Positions 33,050 through 40,862 of a stretch of DNA of 64,000 bases are shown here, one piece after another. Made by a program: the position numbers and the translations under genes. The stretch lies in assembly GCA_040768905.1 (NCBI GenBank), contig JAXGMA010000001.1, positions 1,302,001 to 1,366,000 on the forward strand. Reading direction: 5' to 3'. Positions within the stretch are counted from its first letter, which is position 1; each line of letters opens with the position of its first letter. Below the pieces are notes generated by a model. The model saw nothing but the letters and a program-made list of their open reading frames with translations. It was not told the origin of the DNA and searched no databases. This DNA is from SZUA-584 sp040768905 (GTDB lineage: Bacteria; Bacillota; Clostridia; Christensenellales; SZUA-584).

Positions 33050-34576
33050 CTACATCATCAATTTAACGATATCGACTTGTTCGGGCTTGTTTTCGCGCCC
33101 CGCTTCAAACTCTCCGGTAATAAGGCCGTCTTTCATGGTCAGTACCCGGTTTCCAATCCCGATGCATTCGGCCAATGTGTCTCCCAAAAGTATGACCGCA
33201 AGGCCTGTTTTTGTGGCTTCTCTGATGATCGAATATATTTCTTCCTTCGCGCCGACATCAACGCCTCTTGTGGGGTGGTTGAGTATCAACACCTTGGCTT
33301 CAGAAGCCAGAACTCTCGAAAAAACGACCTTCTGCGCATTGCCGCCGCTCAGTGACTCGACAAGCTCTTGCTCACTGCTGCATTTGATATTTAATTTGCC
33401 GATCCACTCCTTGGACTTTTTGAGCTGCTTGCCTTTTGAGATGAAAAGGCCGGAGCTGACGTTCTTGTAATTGGAAAGGCAGATGTTTTCGTAAACAGGC
33501 AGGATGCCGAGTATACCTTCTTCCCGCCGTTCCTTGGGTATAGAAAGTATGCCTTTTCTCAATGCCGCGGACGGCTCTGCGTTGGATATTTTTTTGCCGA
33601 AAAGCTCGATGACGCCCGAGGTTGCTTTATCGTCACCTGCGATGACTTCGCAGACCTCCTCTTTGCCGGAACCCACAACGCCCGCGATACTGATGACTTC
33701 GCCCTCATGCAGGTCAAAGCTCACATCACGGAAAGCGCCCTTTTTACTCAAGTTTTTCAAACTGAGCACCACATTGTCTTTGGGGTCAGTCTGTTTGTCG
33801 ATCTTGTAGTATTCGCCTGTTCCGCTCCTGCCGACCATCAGCTCGTAGATCTTATCTTCGTTGGCCTCTGATGTCTTGATTTCACCGACGTTTTGTCCGT
33901 CCTTGAAGACATAAATACGATCCGTAATCTCAAGAACCTCGTCAAGACGGTGCGAGACAAAGATGACGGCATTGCCCTCTTCTTTAAGTTTTTTCATCTC
34001 GGTATACAACTGCTTTATTTCTGCGTCGCCGAGCACAGATGTCGGCTCGTCAAGCAATATGATCGCCCTGTCTGATTTTGAGCTTCTTGCCGTGTTGAGC
34101 ACCTTGGCGATCTCCACCATCTGCCTTTTTGCAAAAGTCAGCTCTCCCGCTTTCTTTTCCGGCGGGATGTCCTCGTTATCGATTTCTTTTAATATGTCGG
34201 CGGCCGCTGTGTACATTTTGCGCCAGTTGATAAAGCCGAATGTCTTAAACTCCTTTTCCTTGCCGAAGAAGATATTCTGGCCGACTGTCAGATTGGAAAC
34301 GATAGATTGTTCCTGAAAAACCATGCCTACGCCCAGCGCATTGGCTTCCCGCGGGTTCCGCGGCGCATACTTTTTGCCGCGTATCAGCATTTCGCCTTTA
34401 TCAGCGCGTTCCACACCGTTGATGATCCTGAACAGCGTCGTCTTGCCGGCGCCGTTCTCGCCGACCAACCCAAGGATCTCGCCTTCATATATGTTGAGGT
34501 TAACGCTCTTTAACGCCTGCACCCCCGGATATGTTTTGTTTATGTCTTTAGCTTCAAATAACAGCTTCTTTTCCAT
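33050..34576 (-). CDS. Ribose-type ABC transporter ATP-binding protein (two nucleotide-binding domains)
   Basis: 508 aa with tandem ATPase domains, as in RbsA/MglA. The first Walker A is GLVGENGAGKTTLF near residue 36, and IILLDEPTSVL is its Walker B. The second half has GVVGSGKEEVCEVIAG as a degenerate loop, SLSGGNAQKVVFSRVL as signature motif and LILNHPTRGVDVGAK as Walker B. In this Walker B the usual Asp-Glu is replaced by Asn-His, as is common in the weak second domain of CUT2 ATPases. It powers uptake with the two permeases around it. Confidence 0.93.
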   Translation of the reverse strand: MEKKLLFEAKDINKTYPGVQALKSVNLNIYEGEILGLVGENGAGKTTLFRIINGVERADKGEMLIRGKKYAPRNPREANALGVGMVFQEQSIVSNLTVGQNIFFGKEKEFKTFGFINWRKMYTAAADILKEIDNEDIPPEKKAGELTFAKRQMVEIAKVLNTARSSKSDRAIILLDEPTSVLGDAEIKQLYTEMKKLKEEGNAVIFVSHRLDEVLEITDRIYVFKDGQNVGEIKTSEANEDKIYELMVGRSGTGEYYKIDKQTDPKDNVVLSLKNLSKKGAFRDVSFDLHEGEVISIAGVVGSGKEEVCEVIAGDDKATSGVIELFGKKISNAEPSAALRKGILSIPKERREEGILGILPVYENICLSNYKNVSSGLFISKGKQLKKSKEWIGKLNIKCSSEQELVESLSGGNAQKVVFSRVLASEAKVLILNHPTRGVDVGAKEEIYSIIREATKTGLAVILLGDTLAECIGIGNRVLTMKDGLITGEFEAGRENKPEQVDIVKLMM

Positions 34577-34606
34577 AAATACACCGCTCCTTTGTTTCTG
34601 GGTTGA

Positions 34607-35623
34607 TTATTTGTTGACAAGTTTACGGCCTCTGGTCACCGAAACCGCGACAGCGGCCAGTATGATGGCTCCCTGTATTCCCGTTTGTATCGTGGCATCG
34701 ACGCCTGACATGATAAGGCCGTTTTGCAGCACGGTGACGATGGCAGCGCCCAACAGCGTATTGACCACGCCGCCTTTGCCGCCGCTCAGCGCAGTGCCGC
34801 CGACAACGACCGCAGTCAAAGCCGGAAACAGCTGGTTTTGCCCGGAGAGTATCGTTCCCCTCCCTAATTTGCCCGCACTGAGAACGCCCGCAACACCGAC
34901 GCACAGCCCGGCCAGCACAAATGATATGATCTTGACCTTGTCGATGCTGATGCCGGAGACTTTGGGTATCGTCTCGTTATCGCCGATAGAATAGATATAC
35001 CTGCCGTAAGCCGTGTAGCGCTGTATGACGAACATGATGAGGAAAACAACTATGCCGACCAAAAACGTATACGGTACCATGCCGGCGATGTCTCCGTTCA
35101 CGAGCGTCTTTAAGAAATCATATTGAAGGAATGCGGGTATGCCCTGATAGGAGAGCATCCCGGCGCCGGCCGCCACGCTTGACATCGCCAGGGTGACCAT
35201 GAAAGAAGGCAGCTTGGCTTTGACGTGTATATAACCGTTTATAAAGCCGATCGCGCCGCAGCACAGTACAGAAAGAATCAGGCCGAAAATCCCTAGGTCA
35301 AGGGGGAACTTATCGCTGATTACAAAGATGCTGATGATAGAAGCGGAAAACCCCATCACGCCCTCAAGTGAAAGGTCAATACTGCCCATGATGACGACAA
35401 ATGTCAAACCGAGAGAGAGAATTAGCGGTATCGCCAGTTGGTTGAGTAATGCCCTTATGTTCATGGGCGCCAAAAAGGATGGCTGTGCGATCATAAAGAC
35501 CACGATGAGCAAAAAGAGAATGATGACCGGTGCGATCCTGATAATCTTCGCCTTGGTGTTCTGCGCTTTGACCTGTTGCGCGAACTCTTCACCCACGGTA
35601 AGCTTTTTATTGTTTTCTGCCAT
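34607..35623 (-). CDS. Ribose-type ABC transporter permease
   Basis: 338 aa, with a charged cytosolic N-terminus followed by multiple membrane segments. GSIDLSLEGVMGFSA, INGYIHVKAKLPSFMVTLAM and TAVVVGGTALSGGKGG mark the CUT2 permease family. It is 30 bases upstream of the ATPase gene and clearly distinct in sequence from the permease at 32057-33037. Confidence 0.92.
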   Translation of the reverse strand: MAENNKKLTVGEEFAQQVKAQNTKAKIIRIAPVIILFLLIVVFMIAQPSFLAPMNIRALLNQLAIPLILSLGLTFVVIMGSIDLSLEGVMGFSASIISIFVISDKFPLDLGIFGLILSVLCCGAIGFINGYIHVKAKLPSFMVTLAMSSVAAGAGMLSYQGIPAFLQYDFLKTLVNGDIAGMVPYTFLVGIVVFLIMFVIQRYTAYGRYIYSIGDNETIPKVSGISIDKVKIISFVLAGLCVGVAGVLSAGKLGRGTILSGQNQLFPALTAVVVGGTALSGGKGGVVNTLLGAAIVTVLQNGLIMSGVDATIQTGIQGAIILAAVAVSVTRGRKLVNK

Positions 35624-35685
35624 AGTGTTTCCTCCCGGTTAATGATATAAGTTAAATAACACCGACAACTATATAGACCATTCCA

Positions 35686-35724
35686 ATTATATCATACGCC
35701 CCGAGATGTTACGCCTCGAGGCGT
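35686..35724 (-). promoter_or_regulatory. Possible internal promoter with overlapping palindrome
   Basis: In the 217-base gap before the permease gene the minus strand has an extended -10 (TG-A-TATAAT, TATAAT at 35686-35691). A perfect 14-base palindrome, ACGCCTCGAGGCGT (35711-35724), covers where a -35 would be. A related ACGCCCCGAG copy lies just beside it. No good -35 is seen, so activator or repressor binding at the palindrome is plausible. Confidence 0.4.
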
Positions 35725-35798
35725 TAGTTTTCAAGCTTTTTATAAGTACAGTCCTCTATTTTTTTAGGGGCATTTTTTATGATAATGCCTGATTTTTA

Positions 35799-35826
35799 TG
35801 AAGGGAAGCGCAAGCGCTTCCCTTCA
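35799..35826 (-). other. Strong stem-loop between binding-protein and permease genes
   Basis: GAAGGGAAGCGC / GCGCTTCCCTTC, a 12-bp perfect stem with a tiny loop, about 15 bases after the binding-protein stop. No T-run follows on the minus strand. Such hairpins after binding-protein genes often protect the upstream mRNA or act as leaky terminators, keeping the binding protein in excess over the permease. Confidence 0.7.
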
Positions 35827-35840
35827 CATTTTCTAAAGTA

Positions 35841-37001
35841 TTAGTCTTGGATCAACGGGATATCCCACGGTGCATAGATCATGCTGGAAATGTCCGTGAA
35901 GTCGAACGACGGCGTGCTAGCTAAGAATTCGTCAACTGTGTCAGCCGTAACAAGAACACCGGATGTCAGGAAGCTTCTCTGATCAAGCGGAAGCTCTGAA
36001 GGCACGATGTTTCCTGCCCATGCCTGATACAGGTATGCGAGGCCCATGCCGCCCTGTTTGTAAGGATCGCTGAACACTGACGCTGTCATCTTTCCGGCTT
36101 TGATAGCCTGAACAGCGCCGTCGATGCCGTCAACGCCAACGACCTTGATCTTGCCGATGAGGTCTTTTGCCTCAAGCAGCTCTACGACCGAGAGAGCCAT
36201 ACTGTCATTCGCGCACCAGATGCCGTCGATATCGCTGTACTTCGCCAGCCATGTCTCAGCAATTGTGTAAGCCTGCTGCGGATCCCAGTCAGCCGGCAGA
36301 TCTTCGAGCAGCTCTACGCCCGGATATTCCGCCAAAGCTTTCTTCAAGCCTTCGAAACGGTTGATCGCCGCGCTGTTGGCAAGCATGCCCTGGATCGCAA
36401 GGACCTTGCCTTCGCCCGGTGTGTCGAAACTCTCAAACATGGCTTTTGAGATGTTGTAACCGGAGCCGTTGTCATCGAGAGTCTGGTGGAACACATAGTA
36501 TTCGTAGTCTTTGATCTTGAGCTCATCAGCTGTGCTCCATGTTGTGCTCCAATATACCTTATTTTCTTCGCAGTATTCCGCGATCGGGACAGCATTCGGA
36601 GCATTGTTAGGATCAACAGTGACTATGCAGTTCGGTGCATAAGACGCGATAAAGTCTCTAACAACCGTCAGCTGCTTTTCATCGCTTCCATCGCTGACCA
36701 ACATGACAACTTCACAGTCTTGTCCCTGACTCTTGAGCCAATCTGCAAACATCTGGCCGCCTTCCTGCAGCTGGATGTAATACGGATTTGTCAAAGATCT
36801 GATCGCCATGCCGAGGTAGAGTTTTTCTCCCGCAGCGGGTGCTGGTGCATCAGGCTCTTGAGCATCAGGCTCTTGAGCAGCCGGCTTTTCAACAGCAGGG
36901 GCCTCCGTGTCAGGTGTTTGGGTTTGCGGCTGGCAACCTGCCATCACGATGCTCAGCGCGAAAACCAGAGCGAGAATCATTACTACTGCTTTTTTCAACA
37001 T
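35841..37001 (-). CDS. Sugar ABC transporter substrate-binding lipoprotein
   Basis: 386 aa from ATG 37001 (GGAGG about five bases upstream). The N-terminus is a lipoprotein signal: two Lys, a hydrophobic core and VMAGC with Cys23 as lipid anchor. A Pro/Ala/Glu-rich linker (APAPAAGEK type) follows. The mature part has the periplasmic-binding protein I pattern, for example YLGMAIRSLTNPYYIQLQEGG, VSDGSDEKQLTVVRDF, GIWCANDSMALSVVE and VVGVDGIDGAVQAIKAGKMTASV, close to RbsB-like sugar-binding proteins. It is the first gene of the long operon and fixes what is imported; the ligand cannot be read from sequence. Confidence 0.92.
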   Translation of the reverse strand: MLKKAVVMILALVFALSIVMAGCQPQTQTPDTEAPAVEKPAAQEPDAQEPDAPAPAAGEKLYLGMAIRSLTNPYYIQLQEGGQMFADWLKSQGQDCEVVMLVSDGSDEKQLTVVRDFIASYAPNCIVTVDPNNAPNAVPIAEYCEENKVYWSTTWSTADELKIKDYEYYVFHQTLDDNGSGYNISKAMFESFDTPGEGKVLAIQGMLANSAAINRFEGLKKALAEYPGVELLEDLPADWDPQQAYTIAETWLAKYSDIDGIWCANDSMALSVVELLEAKDLIGKIKVVGVDGIDGAVQAIKAGKMTASVFSDPYKQGGMGLAYLYQAWAGNIVPSELPLDQRSFLTSGVLVTADTVDEFLASTPSFDFTDISSMIYAPWDIPLIQD

Positions 37002-37193
37002 ACTTTCCTCCTTGTTTATTATCACCGAAGGGCTGGGTATATAATAATACTGCGCACCTTCAGAATGAAAAACGGTTATTGATAGCGATTATTTTCTGTT
37101 TGCTTTGTTTCCCCTTAAGACAGTTTTGAAATAACTGGTGCGTTCTGTCACATAATGGTATTCTATCATATTTCTTTGTACTTTATATGCGTT

Positions 37194-37222
37194 ATTGTAT
37201 ACAATCATTGGCTGCAAGTCAA
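37194..37222 (-). promoter_or_regulatory. Promoter of the transporter/GRE operon with an operator in the -10
   Basis: On the minus strand TTGACT (37217-37222) and TACAAT (37194-37199) are separated by 17 bases. The -10 is part of the perfect palindrome ATTGTATACAAT (37194-37205), so a bound repressor would block RNA polymerase. Related GTATAC-centred sites occur at 38182-38232. The palindrome fits the general style of GntR/FCD operators. Confidence 0.72.
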
Positions 37223-37300
37223 GCCTGTTTTTTGATTGTTTGCAATTTCATACGGTTTATCTAATGGCTCTTTCTTATTGAGGGCTGGCTTGGCCCATTA

Positions 37301-38062
37301 TTATTGTCTTGGCTGTCCGGTATGTGCGGTCATGCCGCCGTCAGCGGTTATGCAAGTGCCGGTGATAAACCCGGACTCATCAGAGGCAAGGAAATACATG
37401 ATGTTGGCGATATCCTCTGGCTTTGCGATCCTTTTCATCGGAAAAGCGTTTTCAAACATGCTGACAACCTCTGGCGGATTGCTCAGGAACATAGGCGTAC
37501 CTGTAGCACCGGGGCAGATCGCATTAACACGGATACCTTTATCCGCATAATCGAGCGCCATGGCTTTTGTCAGCGTCACGACCGCGCCTTTTGATGCGTT
37601 GTAAGCTGCCGCGCCATAGTCTCCGTACAGGCCGGAAACTGAAGCGACATTGATGATTACGCCGCTTTTTCTTTCCAGCATCTGAGGCACAAAATGCTTT
37701 GACAGCAGATAAATGGCTTTGACATTGACGTTGAACACAGCATCCCAATCCGCTTCTTTGACCTCATGGATCATCCCGCCTCGGAAAATGCCGGCATTAT
37801 TGACTAAAACGTCACATCCCCCTATTTTTTCATTTGTATATTTGACAAGATTGATCACATCTTGTTCATCGCTGATGTTGCCATGAAAATAATGCAGCCG
37901 GCCCTGTGCTGCCTGCGCCTTGTGTTCGGCGAGCAGCTCATTGGCCATCGGCTCATTGACATCAACAAAAACAACGGAACACCCGTTCAGTAAAAATTTT
38001 TCTACCGCAGCTTTTCCCATCCCTGAACTTCCGCCCGTGATGAGAACTCTTTGACTGTCCAT
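37301..38062 (-). CDS. Short-chain dehydrogenase/reductase
   Basis: 253 aa from ATG 38062, eight bases after GGAGG; ATG 38071 is too close to that site. The cofactor loop is TGGSSGMGK near residue 10, NNAG in VLVNNAGIF, and the catalytic Ser-Tyr-Lys is in NVASVSGLYGDYGAAAYNASKG. The C-terminus has the usual PGATGTPM and ITADGG segments. It likely oxidises a sugar or polyol alcohol. It is transcribed away from the UPF0303 gene, from a control region that shares operator-like boxes with the transporter operon. Confidence 0.88.
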   Translation of the reverse strand: MDSQRVLITGGSSGMGKAAVEKFLLNGCSVVFVDVNEPMANELLAEHKAQAAQGRLHYFHGNISDEQDVINLVKYTNEKIGGCDVLVNNAGIFRGGMIHEVKEADWDAVFNVNVKAIYLLSKHFVPQMLERKSGVIINVASVSGLYGDYGAAAYNASKGAVVTLTKAMALDYADKGIRVNAICPGATGTPMFLSNPPEVVSMFENAFPMKRIAKPEDIANIMYFLASDESGFITGTCITADGGMTAHTGQPRQ

Positions 38063-38161
38063 ATTGATCATCCTCCTTAAGTTTTGAAAAAACAGCCGTC
38101 AAAATCTATTTTGCCGGGTCGACGAACAAAATAGCCAAAATACTGTTTCTGTAAATACATG

Positions 38162-38191
38162 TTGACAAAAAACGAATGCGGATTGTATACT
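38162..38191 (+). promoter_or_regulatory. Promoter for the UPF0303 - Gfo/Idh gene pair
   Basis: TTGACA (38162-38167) and TATACT (38186-38191) with an 18-base spacer. The -10 lies inside the operator-like ATTGTATACTAT (38182-38193). Transcription would start near 38198. Confidence 0.7.
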
Positions 38192-38232
38192 ATATTATAA
38201 ATTGATATACCAACGTATGCACTATACACAAT
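38182..38232. promoter_or_regulatory. Array of three GTATAC-like palindromic boxes
   Basis: Three related 12-base boxes: ATTGTATACTAT (38182-38193), TTGATATACCAA (38202-38213) and ACTATACACAAT (38221-38232). Their centres are about 20 and 19 bases apart, close to two helical turns, so a protein could bind all three on one DNA face. The outer boxes cover the -10 elements of the two opposed promoters. The first differs from the palindrome at 37194-37205 at one position of one arm (two non-palindromic positions). Confidence 0.6.
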
Positions 38233-38249
38233 TTATCTCGTCCTGTCAA
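38221..38249 (-). promoter_or_regulatory. Promoter for the SDR gene at 37301-38062
   Basis: On the minus strand TTGACA (38244-38249) and TATAGT (38221-38226) with a 17-base spacer. The start would be near 38214, so this transcript and that of the opposite promoter overlap at their 5' ends and the two promoters face each other. Confidence 0.68.
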
Positions 38250-38285
38250 TATGGCAACATAAAAAAATAAAAGGATAATATACCT

Positions 38286-38756
38286 ATGGAAAACTTTGAT
38301 GGCCTTTTGCTGCAGCTGCTCGAAGAAGAGAAAAGCCTGCAATTCACTGAATTCAGCAATCAGACTGCGCTCCAGATCGGTTTGATTTTGGTTGATCTTG
38401 CTAAAGCGCGCGGCCTAAGCGTGGCTATAGACATCACAAGAAACGGGCATCAGCTTTTTCATTATGCTTTTGCCGGCACTTCACCCGATAATGACCGCTG
38501 GATCAAAGGCAAAACCAAGATCGCTAATATGGTGGGGCACAGCTCCTACTACTGCGAAATGTTTTTCAAGAACAGAGGCACCACAGTCGAGCCGGATTTT
38601 CACCTGTCCCATCTTGAGTATCTGCCTTACGGCGGCAGCTTTCCGATTATCATTGCAAACACAGGCATGATCGGTACGATCACCGTTTCGGGCTTGCCTT
38701 CGGAAGACGACCATAAACTTGTTGTCGAGGCCATAAAAAAATATTTGGGGAAATAA
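38286..38756 (+). CDS. UPF0303 / heme-degrading-domain family protein
   Basis: 156 aa matching the UPF0303 (HbpS/GlcG-like) pattern: VAIDITRNGHQLFHYAFAG, the conserved K-x-K-x-A-N region around KGKTKIANMVGHSSYY, and the C-terminal GTITVSGLPSEDDHKLV. Members often accompany sugar and polyol oxidoreductase genes, but their biochemical role is unsettled. AAAAGGA lies about ten bases upstream of the ATG. It forms an operon with the Gfo/Idh gene 23 bases downstream. Confidence 0.82.
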   Translation: MENFDGLLLQLLEEEKSLQFTEFSNQTALQIGLILVDLAKARGLSVAIDITRNGHQLFHYAFAGTSPDNDRWIKGKTKIANMVGHSSYYCEMFFKNRGTTVEPDFHLSHLEYLPYGGSFPIIIANTGMIGTITVSGLPSEDDHKLVVEAIKKYLGK

Positions 38757-38779
38757 TAATCATTAAGGAAGGTGTGAAG

Positions 38780-39799
38780 ATGAAACACAAGATTTTATTG
38801 TTGGGCCTTGGTTTCTGGGGCCGCAGATGGATAGGCATCATCATGGATTCGCAAAGAGTCGAATTGTCCGGTTTTTGCGGCACAAAAGAAGAGACCGAAA
38901 GCATTTGCGCGCAGTACGGCATTTCAAGGGACCTGGCTTATACCGATTATAAAGAGGCCATTGAAAAAACAGATTCTCAGATTGCCGTCAACGTACTGCC
39001 GGGGGTCCTCCATTTTGATGCGGACAAACTTGCTCTTGAAAAAGGCCTGCATATCATCACAGAGAAACCTCTCGCGATGAGCATGGATGAAGCAAACGCT
39101 CTTTTAAAGATCAAAGCGGCCAATCCCCGCCTCAAGTTTATGACCTGCCAGAACTACCGTTGGCGCCCGCATAATCAAGCGATCAAAAATGCCATCCAGA
39201 CGGGCCTGATCGGAGACATAGAATCATTGCTGGTCGAGTTCCGCAAACAGGAGGATCTGCAGGGGTACCGCGCCGGGCTGGAACAGCCGCTGCTCCAGGA
39301 TGTCTCTATCCATCATTTTGACCTTGTCAGATTTTTTACCGGGGCCAGATTCAAAAGCATTTACTGCCATTCGTACAGGCCATCATGGTCACTTTTTAAC
39401 GGACGCCCCAACACCGATGCTTTGATCAAGATGGACAATAACATCCGCGTTGTGTATAACGGCAGCTGGGCAGCCCGCGGCAAAGAAAGCTCCTGGGACG
39501 GCAACTTCACGATCACGGGCAGCAAAGGCTGTTTGACACTTGACGCCGATAATAATGTGTATTTCTTCAAGTACGAAAAAGATGAAGCCGTTGTGATGGA
39601 GGCCGGAGCCGAACAGGGCATGCTCTTGACGCTGCCTGACATGGCCGTATCAGAAACGGAATACGGCTTGACCCATATACTTGACTGTATCGAAAAAGAT
39701 TTGGTGCCGGAAACCACGCTCGAGGACAACGTGTACAGCCTTGAAATGGTTTGCGCCGCACTTGATTCTGTAAAACAGCAAAAACTTATCGAGAGATAG
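38780..39799 (+). CDS. Gfo/Idh/MocA-family oxidoreductase
   Basis: 339 aa from ATG 38780, with AAGGAAGG eight bases upstream; GTG 38774 is an alternative. The Rossmann loop GLGFWGRRW is at the N-terminus, followed by the hallmark ITEKPLAMSMDEA (Glu-Lys-Pro). The substrate domain has QNYRWRPHNQA and SIHHFDLVRFFTG, with the catalytic His. The family oxidises or reduces sugars, inositols or their acids with NAD(P). Its promoter region carries the operator array, tying it to the transporter operon. Confidence 0.88.
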   Translation: MKHKILLLGLGFWGRRWIGIIMDSQRVELSGFCGTKEETESICAQYGISRDLAYTDYKEAIEKTDSQIAVNVLPGVLHFDADKLALEKGLHIITEKPLAMSMDEANALLKIKAANPRLKFMTCQNYRWRPHNQAIKNAIQTGLIGDIESLLVEFRKQEDLQGYRAGLEQPLLQDVSIHHFDLVRFFTGARFKSIYCHSYRPSWSLFNGRPNTDALIKMDNNIRVVYNGSWAARGKESSWDGNFTITGSKGCLTLDADNNVYFFKYEKDEAVVMEAGAEQGMLLTLPDMAVSETEYGLTHILDCIEKDLVPETTLEDNVYSLEMVCAALDSVKQQKLIER

Positions 39800-39816
39800 C
39801 AATACATCATCATTTT

Positions 39817-39844
39817 GGCTGTGCGGTCATGCGCAGCCTTTTTT
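39817..39844 (+). terminator. Terminator after the Gfo/Idh gene
   Basis: GGCTGTGC / GCGCAGCC, an 8-bp stem with one wobble pair and a 6-base loop, then six T, 17 bases after the stop codon. Confidence 0.82.
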
Positions 39845-39859
39845 CTTGCGTCAGCCATC

Positions 39860-39907
39860 AAAAAAGCGCCTAGACTCTTCATCAAAAAGAGCTCTGGCGC
39901 TTTTTTT
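39860..39907. terminator. Bidirectional terminator between convergent genes
   Basis: AAAAAGCGCC ... GGCGCTTTTTTT with an inner CTCTT / AAGAG pairing. There are T-runs on both strands, so it can stop the Gfo/Idh transcript and the opposing SDR transcript (39956-40747). Confidence 0.82.
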
Positions 39908-39955
39908 GTCTTAACGGCGGCTGGCTCTAAGTAAAATCCAGCCGTCAAAAACAAT

Positions 39956-40747
39956 TTAAATAGACCTGATCACACCGCCTTCAACACGTATTGACGCACC
40001 ATTAGTCGCCGCTGAAAGGCTTGAACAATAATAGGTCACCGTATTGGCCACTTCTTCGACTGTCGCGAAACGCTGCAGCAGCGATGTGGGGTCATACTCT
40101 TTGAAATAATCCTTGACATGCTGCTCCATCGTTTTGTTCTGCGAGGCGGCGATACCGCATTGATATTCGGCCGTGCTTTCGGTATATGTGAGCCCCGGCA
40201 GTATGGAATTGACAGTCACACACGTTCCTTTGGTCAGCTCTGCGAGCGAACGTGTCAGCCCGAGCATGGCTGTTTTTGTCACCGAGTAATGGATAAGCAA
40301 AGGCAGGGGCTTGAATCCGCACTCGCTTGATACATTGATGATCCTTCCGTAATTTGCTTTGAGCATTTTCGGCAGATAATGCCGGGCAGTGCGTACGGCG
40401 CTCATCACATTCACGTTGAAAAAGTACATCCAATCCTCATCGGGGGTTTCGTCAAAAGGTTTTGACTCATATTGCCCCAGATTGTTGACCAGTATCTGCA
40501 CTTCTCCCGCGGAATCCGCCGTCTTGATCAGTTCATTGGCACCTTCAAGAGTGCTCAGATCGCCAGGGCCGGGTATCGTCTCCCCGAATGGCCTTAACTC
40601 ATCTGACACCGCTTTTACTTTGTCCTTATCCCTTCCATTGATCACGACACGAGCGCCCTCCGCCAATAGGGATTTTGCAATGGCTTTACCGATACCTGCC
40701 GTCGATCCTGTGACGATCGCAAGCTGACCTTTCAGTTTTAAATCCAT
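39956..40747 (-). CDS. Short-chain dehydrogenase/reductase
   Basis: 263 aa. TGSTAGIGKAIAK is the cofactor loop, with Arg in the NGRDKDK segment suggesting NADP. VNNLG and INVSSECG follow, and YSVTK is the catalytic Tyr-x3-Lys. It is the last gene after the phosphotransacetylase-thioesterase-VOC group and has a 115-base gap before it, so a separate promoter is possible. The substrate is unknown. Confidence 0.87.
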   Translation of the reverse strand: MDLKLKGQLAIVTGSTAGIGKAIAKSLLAEGARVVINGRDKDKVKAVSDELRPFGETIPGPGDLSTLEGANELIKTADSAGEVQILVNNLGQYESKPFDETPDEDWMYFFNVNVMSAVRTARHYLPKMLKANYGRIINVSSECGFKPLPLLIHYSVTKTAMLGLTRSLAELTKGTCVTVNSILPGLTYTESTAEYQCGIAASQNKTMEQHVKDYFKEYDPTSLLQRFATVEEVANTVTYYCSSLSAATNGASIRVEGGVIRSI

Positions 40748-40862
40748 TTGATTACCTCCATGTGTTTACTTTGGCCTTATTTTAAACAATATTTTAATTA
40801 TTCCATGCAAGGGCAGCGGAACCGTATCTTAATGCGCCGCCGCTCAACGTTTGACTTTGCCG

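Noticed and set aside
35776..35840. Calling the hairpin after the binding-protein gene a full terminator
   Set aside because: No T-run follows on the minus strand, and the permease genes downstream need transcription through it.
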